Positions 31,097-41,294 of a stretch of 45,182 nt of DNA are shown here, piece after piece. The notes under the pieces were generated by a model, which was not told the DNA's origin, did no database searches, and was given only the letters and a program-made list of their open reading frames with translations. A program made the position numbers and the translations under genes. The stretch comes from Lachnospiraceae bacterium (GTDB lineage Bacteria > Bacillota > Clostridia > Lachnospirales > Lachnospiraceae): assembly GCA_018056425.1 (NCBI GenBank), contig JAGPFR010000019.1, forward strand, positions 1-45,182, read 5' to 3'. Numbering within the stretch: the stretch's first letter is position 1; the number at the start of each line of letters is the position of its first letter.

Positions 31097-33904
31097 TCAC
31101 TCCTCCCCCAGTTTCAAAGCTCTTATCATATTCTGCTTTCTGATGATCAATGTAAGGACGAAAATGCTGACTATCAGCATAAGTCCTATGGCGGTAAACA
31201 GCTTTATCATATCCGAACTGTCCCTGATCATAACAAGAGGAAGTATCTGTGCGGATGATGAATAAGCCGTCTGCAGCATCGGAACGTAAAGCGTATAGGC
31301 GATAACACCGACAACAGCACCTGCTGCCACTGAGTAGAGGCCGCAGATTGCCTGCTCAATGGAAAGCATGGTTATCATCTCGCCCGAATGAAGTCCCATC
31401 GCTCTGAGTACGCCGAGCATCATTTCCCTGGACTTGATGGAAAGTACCCAGTAGATCAGATATCCTGCGGCACACAGTATCAGCATTACGATAAAACTCA
31501 TTGTGAGGATTCCGTTCATTCCCTGTAAAAGAGGATCTTCAACGGTCTTCTCTATATCCTTGCTTCTGTCGGACAGATACATAAGAGGTGTTCCGCTTTC
31601 TTCAAGCCACTGATAGAAGAACTCGTTATCTGCGTTGTCACCCGTTCCCATCCATACATAGTAAGGCTGAAGTCCGAATCTCTTTCTGATGAAAGAGTAA
31701 TTGGCAACTATCATATAGTTGTCTTTTTGAGTGATCTCGCCTGATGCACTGAGTTCTCTCGTAACAGGCTTATATCCCGGCCAGTACTCGAAGAATCCCA
31801 CAACAACCGCATCGGCGGACACATTATTTTTATCGTAAAAAGAAATCTTGTCTCCTACGGCTACGCCTTTGATATCCCTGAAATCCGACGAAAGCAAAAC
31901 ACCGGTCGGCGACAGGGCAAGATCGTTTAAAAGCTGCCTGTAAGGAACCGAGAGCAGGGAATTATCCAGATTGGTGATGGTTCCGAACTCTTTGGTATGG
32001 ATTCCCATTATGCTGACTGATTCCCTGGCTCCGGCTCCGGCCTTTACATAACCGTCTTCAAGATAAACTCTCGTATATCCGTCGCTGTACTTGGTAAAGC
32101 CCGCATAGTCGGTGTAATTGGGTTCGATATATGTCAGCTCGATGGAAGGGTCGAATCGCCTTGTGGCGCTGTTATCCACCCAGACTTCACGGAATCTTAT
32201 ATCGGTTCCGTCGATGTAGGATGTGTTTGCCAGCGAGTTCTCAAGAATGGTTCTCGCGGAAACCGCATCAAACATTCCGAGCGCAACGGTAAGTATTACA
32301 AACATGGAAATGTACTGCTGGGATCTGGCACTTCTTATGCTCTCAAGCATTGCCGCATAGGAAGCAGGTTTAAAATGCTTTTTCCCAAGGAAGAATATCA
32401 GCCTGACCAAAAGAGGCCTGAGTCTGATAAGAAGCATGCCTGCACCCAGAATAAAAAGCGATGACGAAAAGTAAAGAAGCGGATCCAATGCCTCTCCCTT
32501 AAGAGCACTCTCAAGCAGGTCATCGGTATGATGTGAGAAGTTATAGAATCCGTAAAGCGCAATAAGCAGGAAAAGAACATCCAGATAGAATCTTTCCCAC
32601 AAAGGCTTTTTCTTCCTGGATCCGCCCCTCTTTGCACCAACGATCGAAAGCCTTGATGCAGGTATTGAAGGAAGAGTCATGATAAGAATACAGATCAGAC
32701 CCGAAACCAGAGTATATACAAAAGCTTCGGAGGTAAATCCGATGTTAAGTTCCCTTCTGATCCCAAACTCCAAAAATGAGCTTGCACTTCCGAGACCTCT
32801 TGTAACAGCCATTCCTATGGGAACACCGATAACTGCGGCAAGAACCGCTATAAGGACACTTTGAAGCAGATACAGCAGGAAGATCTGCATGGATGAAGCA
32901 CCTCTGCTCTTATACATGGAAATCTCATTTTCTTCCATCGAATAGAGCTGTCCGGAGATCATAAGAATAAAAGCAGCAAGAAGGAGCAAAAGAGGAATCT
33001 CCAAAAGAAGCAGTGAAACGGAAATTCTTCTTCTCATGCTCTCATGGCTCTCAAGAAGATCCATGAAATCGGGACGCTTTGTAAGAGCACCGAATGTTCC
33101 GTTCAGATATTCATTTGTTGCAGCGGTTATCTCACCTGCCTGCGCTGCATCCACCGTCGTGTAATCAAACTGCGAATAAACCTCCGCGTTGATGGGGAAT
33201 TTGGAGCGCTCCGGGTTATATATGAAATATTCAAGAAAAGCATCATATTGTACAAAAAGAGCGCCGGTAAAGAATTTGGAGCCTTCCTGCCAGTAAACCT
33301 CCGAAGGATCGGTTATGTCAAACACGCCGGCAATTCTGAGTCTTACCTTTTCGGAACCGCGGGGTGAAATAGTAGGAATGGTGAACACATCGCCAATTAC
33401 CATTGAAGATGACAGGAATGTCTGCTCACTTACAATTACATCCAGAGTATTATCCGAAGGATCGTTATCTTCCCAGATAGTACCGTCAATAATGGTAATG
33501 TGATCTTCTATCCCGGACATAGCGGAAGCCTTAAGAGAAAACTCAATACCATCCTGTCTTGCAAGATCCGGAGTAGCGGCGTTGTTGATGGTCGAATAAT
33601 AATAGACGGTATCGTGCTCCGGAACACCGACCTGAGAATAAACGGAACGGATTCCCTGAAGTTTTACATCGAGAGAATCCATATTTCCGTTTTTACCGAA
33701 CTGGAAGAAAAACTTCATCTGCATGGGCCAGTTGCCGGTAGTCGTCATATACTCTTCAAACTGATCGTCGAGCATTCTGTCCAGAACAGCAGTCCTGTAA
33801 ATAGGGAAACTTACGGCGGATGCAAACAGAAGCACGGCTCCGAGCAAGAGACATGCAAACATCCACTTCTTATTTCTGATCTTTTGTAATTCCAAAAGCA
33901 ACAT
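31097..33904 (-). CDS. FtsX-like ABC permease
   Basis: 935 residues, with an N-terminal membrane helix (about 13-35) followed by a large extracellular domain, then a block of four or five helices (about 290-500), a second extracellular domain, and three terminal helices (from about 795) that form an FtsX/MacB domain ending in VSIFVLTLIIRKQ. Such permeases do not import; they power lipoprotein, peptide or antibiotic movement outside the membrane. The start shares one base with the upstream stop (TGATG). Confidence 0.9.
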   Translation of the reverse strand: MLLLELQKIRNKKWMFACLLLGAVLLFASAVSFPIYRTAVLDRMLDDQFEEYMTTTGNWPMQMKFFFQFGKNGNMDSLDVKLQGIRSVYSQVGVPEHDTVYYYSTINNAATPDLARQDGIEFSLKASAMSGIEDHITIIDGTIWEDNDPSDNTLDVIVSEQTFLSSSMVIGDVFTIPTISPRGSEKVRLRIAGVFDITDPSEVYWQEGSKFFTGALFVQYDAFLEYFIYNPERSKFPINAEVYSQFDYTTVDAAQAGEITAATNEYLNGTFGALTKRPDFMDLLESHESMRRRISVSLLLLEIPLLLLLAAFILMISGQLYSMEENEISMYKSRGASSMQIFLLYLLQSVLIAVLAAVIGVPIGMAVTRGLGSASSFLEFGIRRELNIGFTSEAFVYTLVSGLICILIMTLPSIPASRLSIVGAKRGGSRKKKPLWERFYLDVLFLLIALYGFYNFSHHTDDLLESALKGEALDPLLYFSSSLFILGAGMLLIRLRPLLVRLIFFLGKKHFKPASYAAMLESIRSARSQQYISMFVILTVALGMFDAVSARTILENSLANTSYIDGTDIRFREVWVDNSATRRFDPSIELTYIEPNYTDYAGFTKYSDGYTRVYLEDGYVKAGAGARESVSIMGIHTKEFGTITNLDNSLLSVPYRQLLNDLALSPTGVLLSSDFRDIKGVAVGDKISFYDKNNVSADAVVVGFFEYWPGYKPVTRELSASGEITQKDNYMIVANYSFIRKRFGLQPYYVWMGTGDNADNEFFYQWLEESGTPLMYLSDRSKDIEKTVEDPLLQGMNGILTMSFIVMLILCAAGYLIYWVLSIKSREMMLGVLRAMGLHSGEMITMLSIEQAICGLYSVAAGAVVGVIAYTLYVPMLQTAYSSSAQILPLVMIRDSSDMIKLFTAIGLMLIVSIFVLTLIIRKQNMIRALKLGEE

Positions 33905-36102
33905 CAGTAAACTATAACCATTCCTTCTTCCAAGCCTTCAGCAGCCCAGATATATGCAACATTATCAATCGTGACGCTCTTGGTGGGATTTGCACCGCCT
34001 GCGATAAATCCGATCTTAACGTATTTTTCTCCGTCAAAAACCGTGACATATGCCTGATCGCCCGAGAACGTTACCGCCCTTGCGGGAACAAGCACAACGT
34101 CGGTTTCATATTCAAGATAACCCGTGAGGGTGTAGGACTGTTTTGCCGGAGCATTTGCAGCTTCCTGCTGAAGCAGCCATTCCTCATAAGGGTTAGTTGC
34201 GACAGTAGCGACTCCGGAGGGGATTTCCGCAGCTATCTCGGCGTTTGGATCATGAACACCTCCCGGAAGAGTTACGCCCTCAGGCTTTACATAAACCCTG
34301 TCCGAGGCAAGATCCGAGCTGACTGCGCCGAAGGAAACACTTGAAACCGTTGCGGGGAACTGAATGATTTCTCCGCTCACCGGATCCTTATATTCGCCGG
34401 TAAGTTCCATTCCGTACATAAGGATCTTGGATTCATTCATCGCATAAAGATACTCCGAAGAATCGGCTGCAACCGTCGCGATGAGTTCATTATCTTTGAG
34501 AACCGCACCGTCCGAAAGCTCGGTGATATATCCGATAACGCCGTCACAGGGTGCATAAAAAGCGGTAACCGCATATGCTTCCTGAATCTCAAGTATCTGA
34601 TCCGATACGTTCTGTATCTGTCTGTCCAGAGAAGAAACCGCGTTTTTCAGCTTCTCCTGAACATCTTTATCCAGAAATTCGGTAAGAGGATCGTCAACAG
34701 CTTCCTGAGCCTTATCCCTTCTCTCATAAAGTCTGGTAAGTTTTAACGTCAGTTCTTCAAGTTTTACGGAATTTTCGGCAACCGATACATATGCGATAAC
34801 ATCGCCTCTCTTAACCCTCTGACCTTTAACCACGTTTTTAAGCGTAAGAGTTACGGTTCCGTATTTAACATTGTTGGTAATATTGGATATGTCGGGGTAA
34901 TACAGATATCCCGTACCCTCATACTTGATATAGAAATCGCCCCTGGAAAGAGTTGCGACATTCTCGGGTGCTTCGGTATAACTGTCGAGCAGGATAACAT
35001 CTCCTTCATTTACTCCGGAAACGATCTCGGTGAAAACTCCGTCTGTAAATCCCTTGGTTATATATGCCTTGTCTCCCGAGTTGAGACTTACATAGTAACC
35101 GCCGTCATCCCTGTGGATCGCTGCATTGGAAACGGATAAAAGATCTTCCTTCTTTTCCCTGATAAGGACAATGTTGACCTTCTGTCCGACCTTTACGGTT
35201 CCTTCGGGATCGTCGAATCTGAATACGGAATAGATGTCCATACCGGATGCTTTGAGAGCACTGAGTTCCGCTGCGGAATACGGCATGTAGGTGAGCTCGT
35301 ATCTCTTGCCGTCGATGATCGCATAATACTCTTTGACATTTTCCATCTCTCTGGTTGAACGATAATCGGCCAGAATGTTCAGGCTGTGTCCGTCGGTTAC
35401 GGCAGCAACGTTTGTACCCTCCGAAACAAGCGCTCCGGGAGAAACATTGGACACGGCAACCATGGTTCCGTTCATATAAGATCTCACAAGCCTCTTGGCC
35501 TGATTGTTTTCAAGTCTGGTAAGAAGCTGGTTATAATGTGCGACATCGAGATTGTAGATCATGTCGTTGTCGTTAATGGTATATTCCAGGAGTTCCTTTT
35601 CGAACAAAGCCTTCTGGATAACTACCTGCATATAGGGGTTATCTTCGATATCATCGTCTCTGGAATCGATCCAGTAACCCAGCTCTCTGAGTTTGATCTC
35701 ATTGACTCTTCTGCTCTCGGCATAAGAAACGATCAGCTCATCAAGTGTGCTTCGGACAGCCTTTTCCTGCTCGTAATAATCTTTCATATCTCCGGAAAAG
35801 AGAACGCTTCCGTTATATACGGACTGTCCGGGGAAAAATCCGATGTCCGCAGCTTTCATTCCGGTAGCAGCCGAATACTCGGTCACAACAGGAAAAACCC
35901 CTCCGTCCAAAACTTCATAATCATATAGAGTACGTCTGGATACAGTCTCCGTAACGTTTGCGGATGAAACGGGATCTATCAAAACAATCTCATCAGCGGC
36001 ATCCGCATTTTTACCGCATCCGGATAAGAGCATGACTGCGCTCAGCGCCATAGCCAGTACTCTTTTCGCCTTCTTTAATTGTTTGCTGTCAAAATACATC
36101 AA
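33904..36102 (-). CDS. Tandem membrane-fusion (adaptor) lipoprotein
   Basis: 732 residues. Lipobox LLSGC, Cys about 29. It contains what look like two HlyD/MacA adaptor units: about 40-390 (helical hairpin 100-190, lipoyl-like VSPGALVSEGTNVAAV, barrel and terminal strand VNEGDVILL) and about 395-732 (VVKGQRVKRGDVIAYVSV, coiled coil 445-520, APCDGVIGYI, LVPARAVTF, EEGMVIVY). The family links MacB-type transporters to partners across the envelope; in a Gram-positive cell it would reach into the wall. Overlaps the upstream adaptor stop by four bases. Confidence 0.85.
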   Translation of the reverse strand: MMYFDSKQLKKAKRVLAMALSAVMLLSGCGKNADAADEIVLIDPVSSANVTETVSRRTLYDYEVLDGGVFPVVTEYSAATGMKAADIGFFPGQSVYNGSVLFSGDMKDYYEQEKAVRSTLDELIVSYAESRRVNEIKLRELGYWIDSRDDDIEDNPYMQVVIQKALFEKELLEYTINDNDMIYNLDVAHYNQLLTRLENNQAKRLVRSYMNGTMVAVSNVSPGALVSEGTNVAAVTDGHSLNILADYRSTREMENVKEYYAIIDGKRYELTYMPYSAAELSALKASGMDIYSVFRFDDPEGTVKVGQKVNIVLIREKKEDLLSVSNAAIHRDDGGYYVSLNSGDKAYITKGFTDGVFTEIVSGVNEGDVILLDSYTEAPENVATLSRGDFYIKYEGTGYLYYPDISNITNNVKYGTVTLTLKNVVKGQRVKRGDVIAYVSVAENSVKLEELTLKLTRLYERRDKAQEAVDDPLTEFLDKDVQEKLKNAVSSLDRQIQNVSDQILEIQEAYAVTAFYAPCDGVIGYITELSDGAVLKDNELIATVAADSSEYLYAMNESKILMYGMELTGEYKDPVSGEIIQFPATVSSVSFGAVSSDLASDRVYVKPEGVTLPGGVHDPNAEIAAEIPSGVATVATNPYEEWLLQQEAANAPAKQSYTLTGYLEYETDVVLVPARAVTFSGDQAYVTVFDGEKYVKIGFIAGGANPTKSVTIDNVAYIWAAEGLEEGMVIVY

Positions 36103-37238
36103 TAATTTACCGCCACTATCTCACCGGCTTCGAGTCCGGATAGTATTTCAATTCTGGTATCGCCTTCAAGCCCGATCTGTACTTCCCTGTATCTTCTGTA
36201 TCCGTCTTCATCAACGACGTAGACGTATACCTTCTCCCCGGCTCTGTGAACGGCAGCCTTCGGAACGCTGAGAACGCTATTTTTTCTGCCAAGTTCCAGA
36301 ATGATATTTCCGTTGGTGTTCTCGGTGATCATTGCCGAGGCCGAATCACCTGTAAGTATAAATCTGAGACCGCTTCCGTCCTCAATGATCTCGGGGATCG
36401 CTTCATATTCCCCTGCGGATGAACCGGTGACCGTAATGGTAACGGAATCCATTTCTTCGATGTAGGGTAAAATTGACAGATCCGTTGCATAGAAATACAT
36501 GTCGCTCGGATCTTTGATGGTAATAACGGTTCTTCCGATAACCGTCTGGGAGCCTTCAAGGCCTTCCCTGACATATTCGACGATACCGTCCATACCTGCA
36601 TAGATATTGTGATCGTTATTGTTGTTTTCGAGATTGTAGAGTTTGAGATTACAGATCGTTATCTGATCATCGTAATCCTGAAGTGTGAAATAATACTTAT
36701 CATCGATGGCATCGAGTCTTTCCTGAAGCTTTTCATTCTTCTCATCGGTGATGGGTGTGTCCATGGCGTGCTCAAACCTTGCCAGAGTCTTCTCATATTC
36801 TATCTGGTGCTGAACCTGCAGTTTGAGAAGCTCAAGCCTTTCGATCTGATACAGCAGATCTTCGCGTTCAGCCTCCGCATCGGTATCACTCACAAGAGTA
36901 ATGAGAAGCTGGCCTGCATGTACCGTTTCGCCGGGTGTGACAAGGACCGAATCGATCTTTGCTCTTTCCACGTCAAAAGAAAGATCCTGAGTGGCAGCGG
37001 CACGGTATTTAACGCCGAACGACATGGTTGATACCACATCGGCATATTCTGCGGGAAGATTGCCCGCAACATCGGGCTCAACCTCTTCATCCACGAGCAA
37101 AACGGGCTCCGAATCATCGGACTCTCCCGTACATCCCGTGAGATTCATCGTAAGAAGGGGAATGATGCCAAAAAAGAGTACGCCAAAAAAGCGCACTCTT
37201 TTAAATGTAACTGTTTTCATTAAACCGGATCTGATCAT
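36099..37238 (-). CDS. HlyD/MacA-type membrane-fusion lipoprotein
   Basis: 379 residues. Signal sequence with lipobox LTGC, then lipoyl-like halves IDSVLVTPGETVHAGQLLIT and YAGMDGIVEYV around a coiled coil (about 125-205), a beta barrel, and a terminal VYVYVVDEDGYRRYREVQIG/LEAGEIVAV domain. Start 37238 is chosen: GGGAG is 11 bases upstream and a good promoter would start transcription just before it, whereas the in-frame TTG at 37256 would lie at the transcription start. First gene of the five-gene export operon. Confidence 0.88.
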   Translation of the reverse strand: MIRSGLMKTVTFKRVRFFGVLFFGIIPLLTMNLTGCTGESDDSEPVLLVDEEVEPDVAGNLPAEYADVVSTMSFGVKYRAAATQDLSFDVERAKIDSVLVTPGETVHAGQLLITLVSDTDAEAEREDLLYQIERLELLKLQVQHQIEYEKTLARFEHAMDTPITDEKNEKLQERLDAIDDKYYFTLQDYDDQITICNLKLYNLENNNNDHNIYAGMDGIVEYVREGLEGSQTVIGRTVITIKDPSDMYFYATDLSILPYIEEMDSVTITVTGSSAGEYEAIPEIIEDGSGLRFILTGDSASAMITENTNGNIILELGRKNSVLSVPKAAVHRAGEKVYVYVVDEDGYRRYREVQIGLEGDTRIEILSGLEAGEIVAVNY

Positions 37239-37262
37239 AAAACTAAGTACTCCCAAGGCATG

Positions 37263-37291
37263 ATATTACAATCTTTACCGGCTTTGTTCAA
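37263..37291 (-). promoter_or_regulatory. Promoter of the export operon
   Basis: -35 TTGAAC (37286-37291), 17-bp spacer, -10 TAATAT (37263-37268) on the minus strand. Just upstream is an inverted repeat, TCGATA/TATCGA (37294-37320), and further CAATT/AATTG words; one of these may be an operator. Confidence 0.65.
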
Positions 37292-37360
37292 TATCGATAA
37301 TTGTTGTAAGCAAATATCGAACACAATTGAGCAATTTTTCCAATTATCAGCAAATATTGG

Positions 37361-37792
37361 TCAATCTTTCTTCTTAAGTATGACATTTGCAGCATATTTG
37401 GATGCTTCTACCATGGGCTTATAGTCAATATGCTTACCGTAGTTGATCCTCCAGTCCATTCTCCGGAGGCTGATATCCTTAACGGTTCCAAAATAAAACA
37501 TAAGGTCCATAAGTCTCTTTCTGTTTTCCTCGGATATCTCGGGACTGGAGATGAGAAGCTTGGATCCGGCCTTGACTATCCTGTTAAGAAGGCAGTTCTC
37601 GGTATACTCCTCATAGATACATACCATCTGCCTCTTATATACGGATCTGTCGCGAATTGAAGCAGACACGTCCATTCTGCCTTTGATGGCAGTCTCCGTA
37701 TCCACACTCGTGACATAGTCCTTGACCAGACCGCGTTTGACCTGCAGGGTCAATCCGTCCGCCAGTGTTTTTGCGCATTCATCAAGGGTCAT
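37361..37792 (-). CDS. Truncated McrC-like protein
   Basis: 143 residues; McrC is normally 350-450. The middle part of McrC is recognisable: a GLVKDYV segment, IKGRMDV (37-43), the VCIYEEYTENCLLNRIVKAG block (57-76) and the following helices to WRINYGKHIDYKPMV. The usual N-terminal domain and the C-terminal PD-(D/E)xK nuclease are missing, and no coding sequence for them follows 37361. The start overlaps the McrB stop by four bases. It may still bind McrB and stimulate its GTPase, or it may be decayed. Confidence 0.75.
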   Translation of the reverse strand: MTLDECAKTLADGLTLQVKRGLVKDYVTSVDTETAIKGRMDVSASIRDRSVYKRQMVCIYEEYTENCLLNRIVKAGSKLLISSPEISEENRKRLMDLMFYFGTVKDISLRRMDWRINYGKHIDYKPMVEASKYAANVILKKKD

Positions 37793-39954
37793 ACTATCGA
37801 ATTCCTCAGCTTGTCAGCCCACAAAGCAACGGTTTCGGGTGAATCGAACCAATACTCCTGAAGAAGGGGTACCATCTCATACTCGACGATATTCTTAAGC
37901 ATCTCGTCATCAGCGGATTTAAGGTTGGAGAAATAGGAATGTCCTACGCAGAAACCTCCTCCGAGTGCGGGATCTTCGGTGATCGCCTTGTTGAGTTCCT
38001 TGACACAGTTTATGAGGCTCTCGAAAGCAGGGCTTCCGAAAGATCTCATGTAATTGATGAATCCGTCGGATTCGAAACCGGGCTTCATATCAAAGAATAC
38101 AAATCTTCTTCTCAAAGCGTAGTCGATCATCGCGATACTTCTGTCGGCGGTATTCATAAGTCCGATGATATAGATATTTCTCGGAACGTTGAACTTCTCT
38201 CCGGAATACAGAAGCTGGAGTTCATTACCTCTCTTATCGGGCTCGATCAGCATGAAGAGCTCACCAAAGATACGTGATACGTTACCACGGTTGATCTCGT
38301 CGATGATGAAGAAGTACTTGTTATCGGGATCTTCCTGAGCCATACGGCAGAACTTATAGAAAGCTCCGCGCTTGATATCAAATCCGGTTCCTTTCTCGGA
38401 AGGTCTGAATCCTTCGATAAAGTCCTCGTAATTGTAGCTCTGATGGAACTGGATCATCTCTACTCTCTCGGGATCCTTCTCACCGATGATGGAGTATGCA
38501 AGACGCTTGGCGGTGAAGGTTTTACCAACACCGGGTGCACCCTGGATGATGATGTTCATCTTGTTCTTGACCAGCCTTACAAGTCTGTCATACTGTTCAA
38601 GCTGCATGTATACGTCTTTTAAGAACTCTTCCTTGCCGTACTTGGGATAGTTGAGAGCGCTTCCGTCCTCATTTCCATCCTTCTCGAATCCGAAGAGGGA
38701 ATTGAGCTTTAATACATAGTCCGTATAAGGTGTGATATCGGCAAGCACCTTGATGGCAGACTGAAGAGGAACATCCCATGCTCCGTTCTGGCCCCAGTCC
38801 ACAAGTCTGAAGTGCTTGTAATCGTCATCGGGTGAATCATCATAGATATAGTCGGAAGTAACAACACCTCGTCCGAGGATCTGGTTATCTCCCTTTCTTA
38901 CGAAGATGACATCTCCGGGCTTAATGCCGTTGACAAACTGCCATGCGGAATATGATGAATGTTTGAAGGGCTTGTTGGGGTCAATCTTGGCCATCATGGC
39001 CTGTCTGACCTCTTCCTGTGAATCATAGGCTCTAAGGTCTCCGAGAGCACCCCATCTGATAGCCATGATTCCCTTCTTATAGAACATATCCCATCTTTCT
39101 GAGAACTGGCCGGGAGCGAACATCCAGTATCTGACTGTCTTTACGTCATCATCGGGAAGACCGGTTCCCTTGGAATACTTCTCTCCGACCCTGCTCTGTC
39201 TGGACTGGTTCTGTGAAGCTTCCCATGCCTGATAAACCAGTTCGGGAATGTTATGGAAAGGAACCTTTCCTTCATTGATAACCGTATATACAATATCGAG
39301 TATCTTGAAATAGCTTGTTGAAGGTATATCATCAACAATCTCGGGGAACTGTGCAACGTATTCCTCGGGTACAGCTCCGGATTTCATCAGATACCAGATG
39401 ATCGAATAATCAAGGGGCATGAATACGCTGGGCGCGATCCAGTAAAGACCCTTGGTGATCTTGATATTACCGTTGCCCTTGACTTTCAGACAGGTATCGA
39501 AAGATTCTCCGAGCTGCTGACGATTAAGAGGGGTAAGAGATGCGGCATAATTCATCGCATTCTCATAAAGAGTCCAGAGTCGGTCGATATCGTTCATGTC
39601 TCTCTGGTCATTGAATCTGTAGAATGTTGTATCAAGCTCGTTGAGAACCGGAATGGCCGTAAAGTCCGTGGGAACCTCGGCATCCTGAGTAAAACCGATA
39701 CTCATCGCCAGCTGACCCATAATCTTCATTCTGGTTTCGGTCGGCATATGAAGACGGTTGAAAAGACCGAATACGGTAAAAGGATCGAGATCGAAGAGCT
39801 CATTATAAAGCTCAAGGATAGGCATGGTTACGTTAGCCTTGGCATAAGCTTTCTTTAACCTTTCTACCAGTTCCCTTCTGTCATTTCTGTATCTGGCAAG
39901 AGATCTGGCCATTTCCTGATAATACGGAATCCAACCGAGATAAATACTGTCCAT
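37789..39954 (-). CDS. McrB-type AAA+ GTPase with EVE/PUA-like reader domain
   Basis: 721 residues. N-terminal helical region (1-250) of unknown fold; 275-405 resembles an EVE/PUA modified-base reader (YWMFAPGQFSERWDMFYKKG, AIRWGALGDL, GDVIFVRKGDNQILGRGVV); the AAA+ domain has Walker A GAPGVGKTF (472-480), Walker B FFIIDEINRG (548-557) and the McrB signature MNTADRS (600-606). McrB binds GTP, forms rings on modified DNA and drives the McrC nuclease. GAGGAGGG ribosome site. The partner McrC next door lacks its nuclease. Confidence 0.9.
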   Translation of the reverse strand: MDSIYLGWIPYYQEMARSLARYRNDRRELVERLKKAYAKANVTMPILELYNELFDLDPFTVFGLFNRLHMPTETRMKIMGQLAMSIGFTQDAEVPTDFTAIPVLNELDTTFYRFNDQRDMNDIDRLWTLYENAMNYAASLTPLNRQQLGESFDTCLKVKGNGNIKITKGLYWIAPSVFMPLDYSIIWYLMKSGAVPEEYVAQFPEIVDDIPSTSYFKILDIVYTVINEGKVPFHNIPELVYQAWEASQNQSRQSRVGEKYSKGTGLPDDDVKTVRYWMFAPGQFSERWDMFYKKGIMAIRWGALGDLRAYDSQEEVRQAMMAKIDPNKPFKHSSYSAWQFVNGIKPGDVIFVRKGDNQILGRGVVTSDYIYDDSPDDDYKHFRLVDWGQNGAWDVPLQSAIKVLADITPYTDYVLKLNSLFGFEKDGNEDGSALNYPKYGKEEFLKDVYMQLEQYDRLVRLVKNKMNIIIQGAPGVGKTFTAKRLAYSIIGEKDPERVEMIQFHQSYNYEDFIEGFRPSEKGTGFDIKRGAFYKFCRMAQEDPDNKYFFIIDEINRGNVSRIFGELFMLIEPDKRGNELQLLYSGEKFNVPRNIYIIGLMNTADRSIAMIDYALRRRFVFFDMKPGFESDGFINYMRSFGSPAFESLINCVKELNKAITEDPALGGGFCVGHSYFSNLKSADDEMLKNIVEYEMVPLLQEYWFDSPETVALWADKLRNSIV

Positions 39955-40075
39955 TTGAGACCCTCCTCGAAATTTTCTTAGACTGAATCAGTATATCATT
40001 TTCGGGCCCAGTTTCACTGTTTTTCATGTAAACAGAGTTTTGCAAGCTGCCCGTTTTTGTGCACAGTTTCCGGCG

Positions 40076-41146
40076 TCAGTATACGACTCTGTTTCTGCCG
40101 GCTTCTTTACCCATATAAAGCTTGTCATCGGCTTCCTTGATGGTGGCATTTACATCGCCGCTGAAATCATATTCCGCCATACCGAACGTCATGGTAATGC
40201 TGATACTTGCATCACCTACGACTATGGGATTTTCCATTATACTTCTGCGGAGATTTTCAATGTCTGTGAGTGCCTCGTCTCCGTTTTTACCGATGAAGAC
40301 GAGCAAAAACTCCTCCCCGCCCCATCTGGTAAGGAACGATCTGGTACCGCATACTTCACGCATTGTTTCGGCTATCGATTTCAAAACCTCATCGCCGACA
40401 TCATGTCCGTACGTATCGTTTACTTTCTTGAAGAAGTCTATATCTCCCATGACTATGGTGACGGACCCCAGATAGGACGAAGCCTTGATCTCATCAAGAA
40501 GCTCAAGAGCCCTTCTTCTGTTATGGAGTCCTGTGAGCTGATCGGTATTGGCCTCTTTAACAAGCTTATCGTTATACTTCATAAGCTTGCTCTCCGCCTC
40601 GTTCTCACGATGACTGAATATATATGAAATGGCTATTATCGACAGGAAAACAGCCGCATTATTTGCTACATGGATCTGTTTGCCCGAAAGGTCATCTATA
40701 TAGACACCGGAAGCCATGGTTCCGTATAAAACTATGACAGCGGATCTTAAGACAAAGACTATTCCGGCCAGAATGAATTTAAATGTATTGCTTCCGAGAT
40801 TTGCAAAAAAGATAAGCATCAGGATTATCAGAAAATAATCCTGCATGCCCCCGTTCCACCCAAAACATGGGATCAGTCCGGGAATAAAAAGAGACATAAA
40901 GACTATGTACGCTATAATGGCGGGTCTTGTTTTCATCCAATAGGTCAGCAAAAACATCGCTGTCATAACGACAAATGCACCGATTATCACGTATTTGGAA
41001 TTAACGATCGAAGGCAGGCCCGCAAAGATAATATCCAGCAGAAGAACCACTGCCTGAATGATATACAAAATGCGAAGAGTAACTATCCCTTCGCGGCTTT
41101 CGTTCTCATATGAAGTGTCCTTATTGATAAGGCCAAGCAAGCTCAT
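40076..41146 (-). CDS. Membrane diguanylate cyclase (GGDEF)
   Basis: 356 residues. Six or so membrane helices (about 22-178), a coiled linker (179-200), and a full GGDEF domain: TDQLTGLHNRR (201-211), GDIDFFKKVNDTYGHDVGD (234-252), RWGGEEF (274-280). It should make c-di-GMP. No RxxD inhibitory site precedes RWGGEEF (Gly and Ser at those positions). GGGGGAA lies before the ATG. Intact counterpart of the frameshifted cyclase at the left end; both sit in the same window as one EAL phosphodiesterase. Confidence 0.94.
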   Translation of the reverse strand: MSLLGLINKDTSYENESREGIVTLRILYIIQAVVLLLDIIFAGLPSIVNSKYVIIGAFVVMTAMFLLTYWMKTRPAIIAYIVFMSLFIPGLIPCFGWNGGMQDYFLIILMLIFFANLGSNTFKFILAGIVFVLRSAVIVLYGTMASGVYIDDLSGKQIHVANNAAVFLSIIAISYIFSHRENEAESKLMKYNDKLVKEANTDQLTGLHNRRRALELLDEIKASSYLGSVTIVMGDIDFFKKVNDTYGHDVGDEVLKSIAETMREVCGTRSFLTRWGGEEFLLVFIGKNGDEALTDIENLRRSIMENPIVVGDASISITMTFGMAEYDFSGDVNATIKEADDKLYMGKEAGRNRVVY

Positions 41147-41222
41147 TGATTCTTCCCCCGAAGTCTGTTTCAGTAACGACTCCTATAGGCTAAATGATGC
41201 TACTTTTTTCACAAACTGTAAA

Positions 41223-41276
41223 GAAAAAAACCGCCCGCTTGCAAAAATCGTTTCCGAATCTTTGCAAGCAGGCAGG
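41223..41276 (-). terminator. Terminator of the GH9 operon
   Basis: Stem CCTGCTTGCAAA pairing with TTTGCAAGCGGG (minus strand) and a seven-T tail (plus-strand A run at 41224-41230), just beyond the GH9 stop codon. Confidence 0.85.
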
Positions 41277-41294
41277 AGGATTAGCGGTAAGTAT

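Noticed and set aside
41147-41222. c-di-GMP riboswitch before the second diguanylate cyclase
   Set aside because: The short leader shows no conserved GEMM core sequences.
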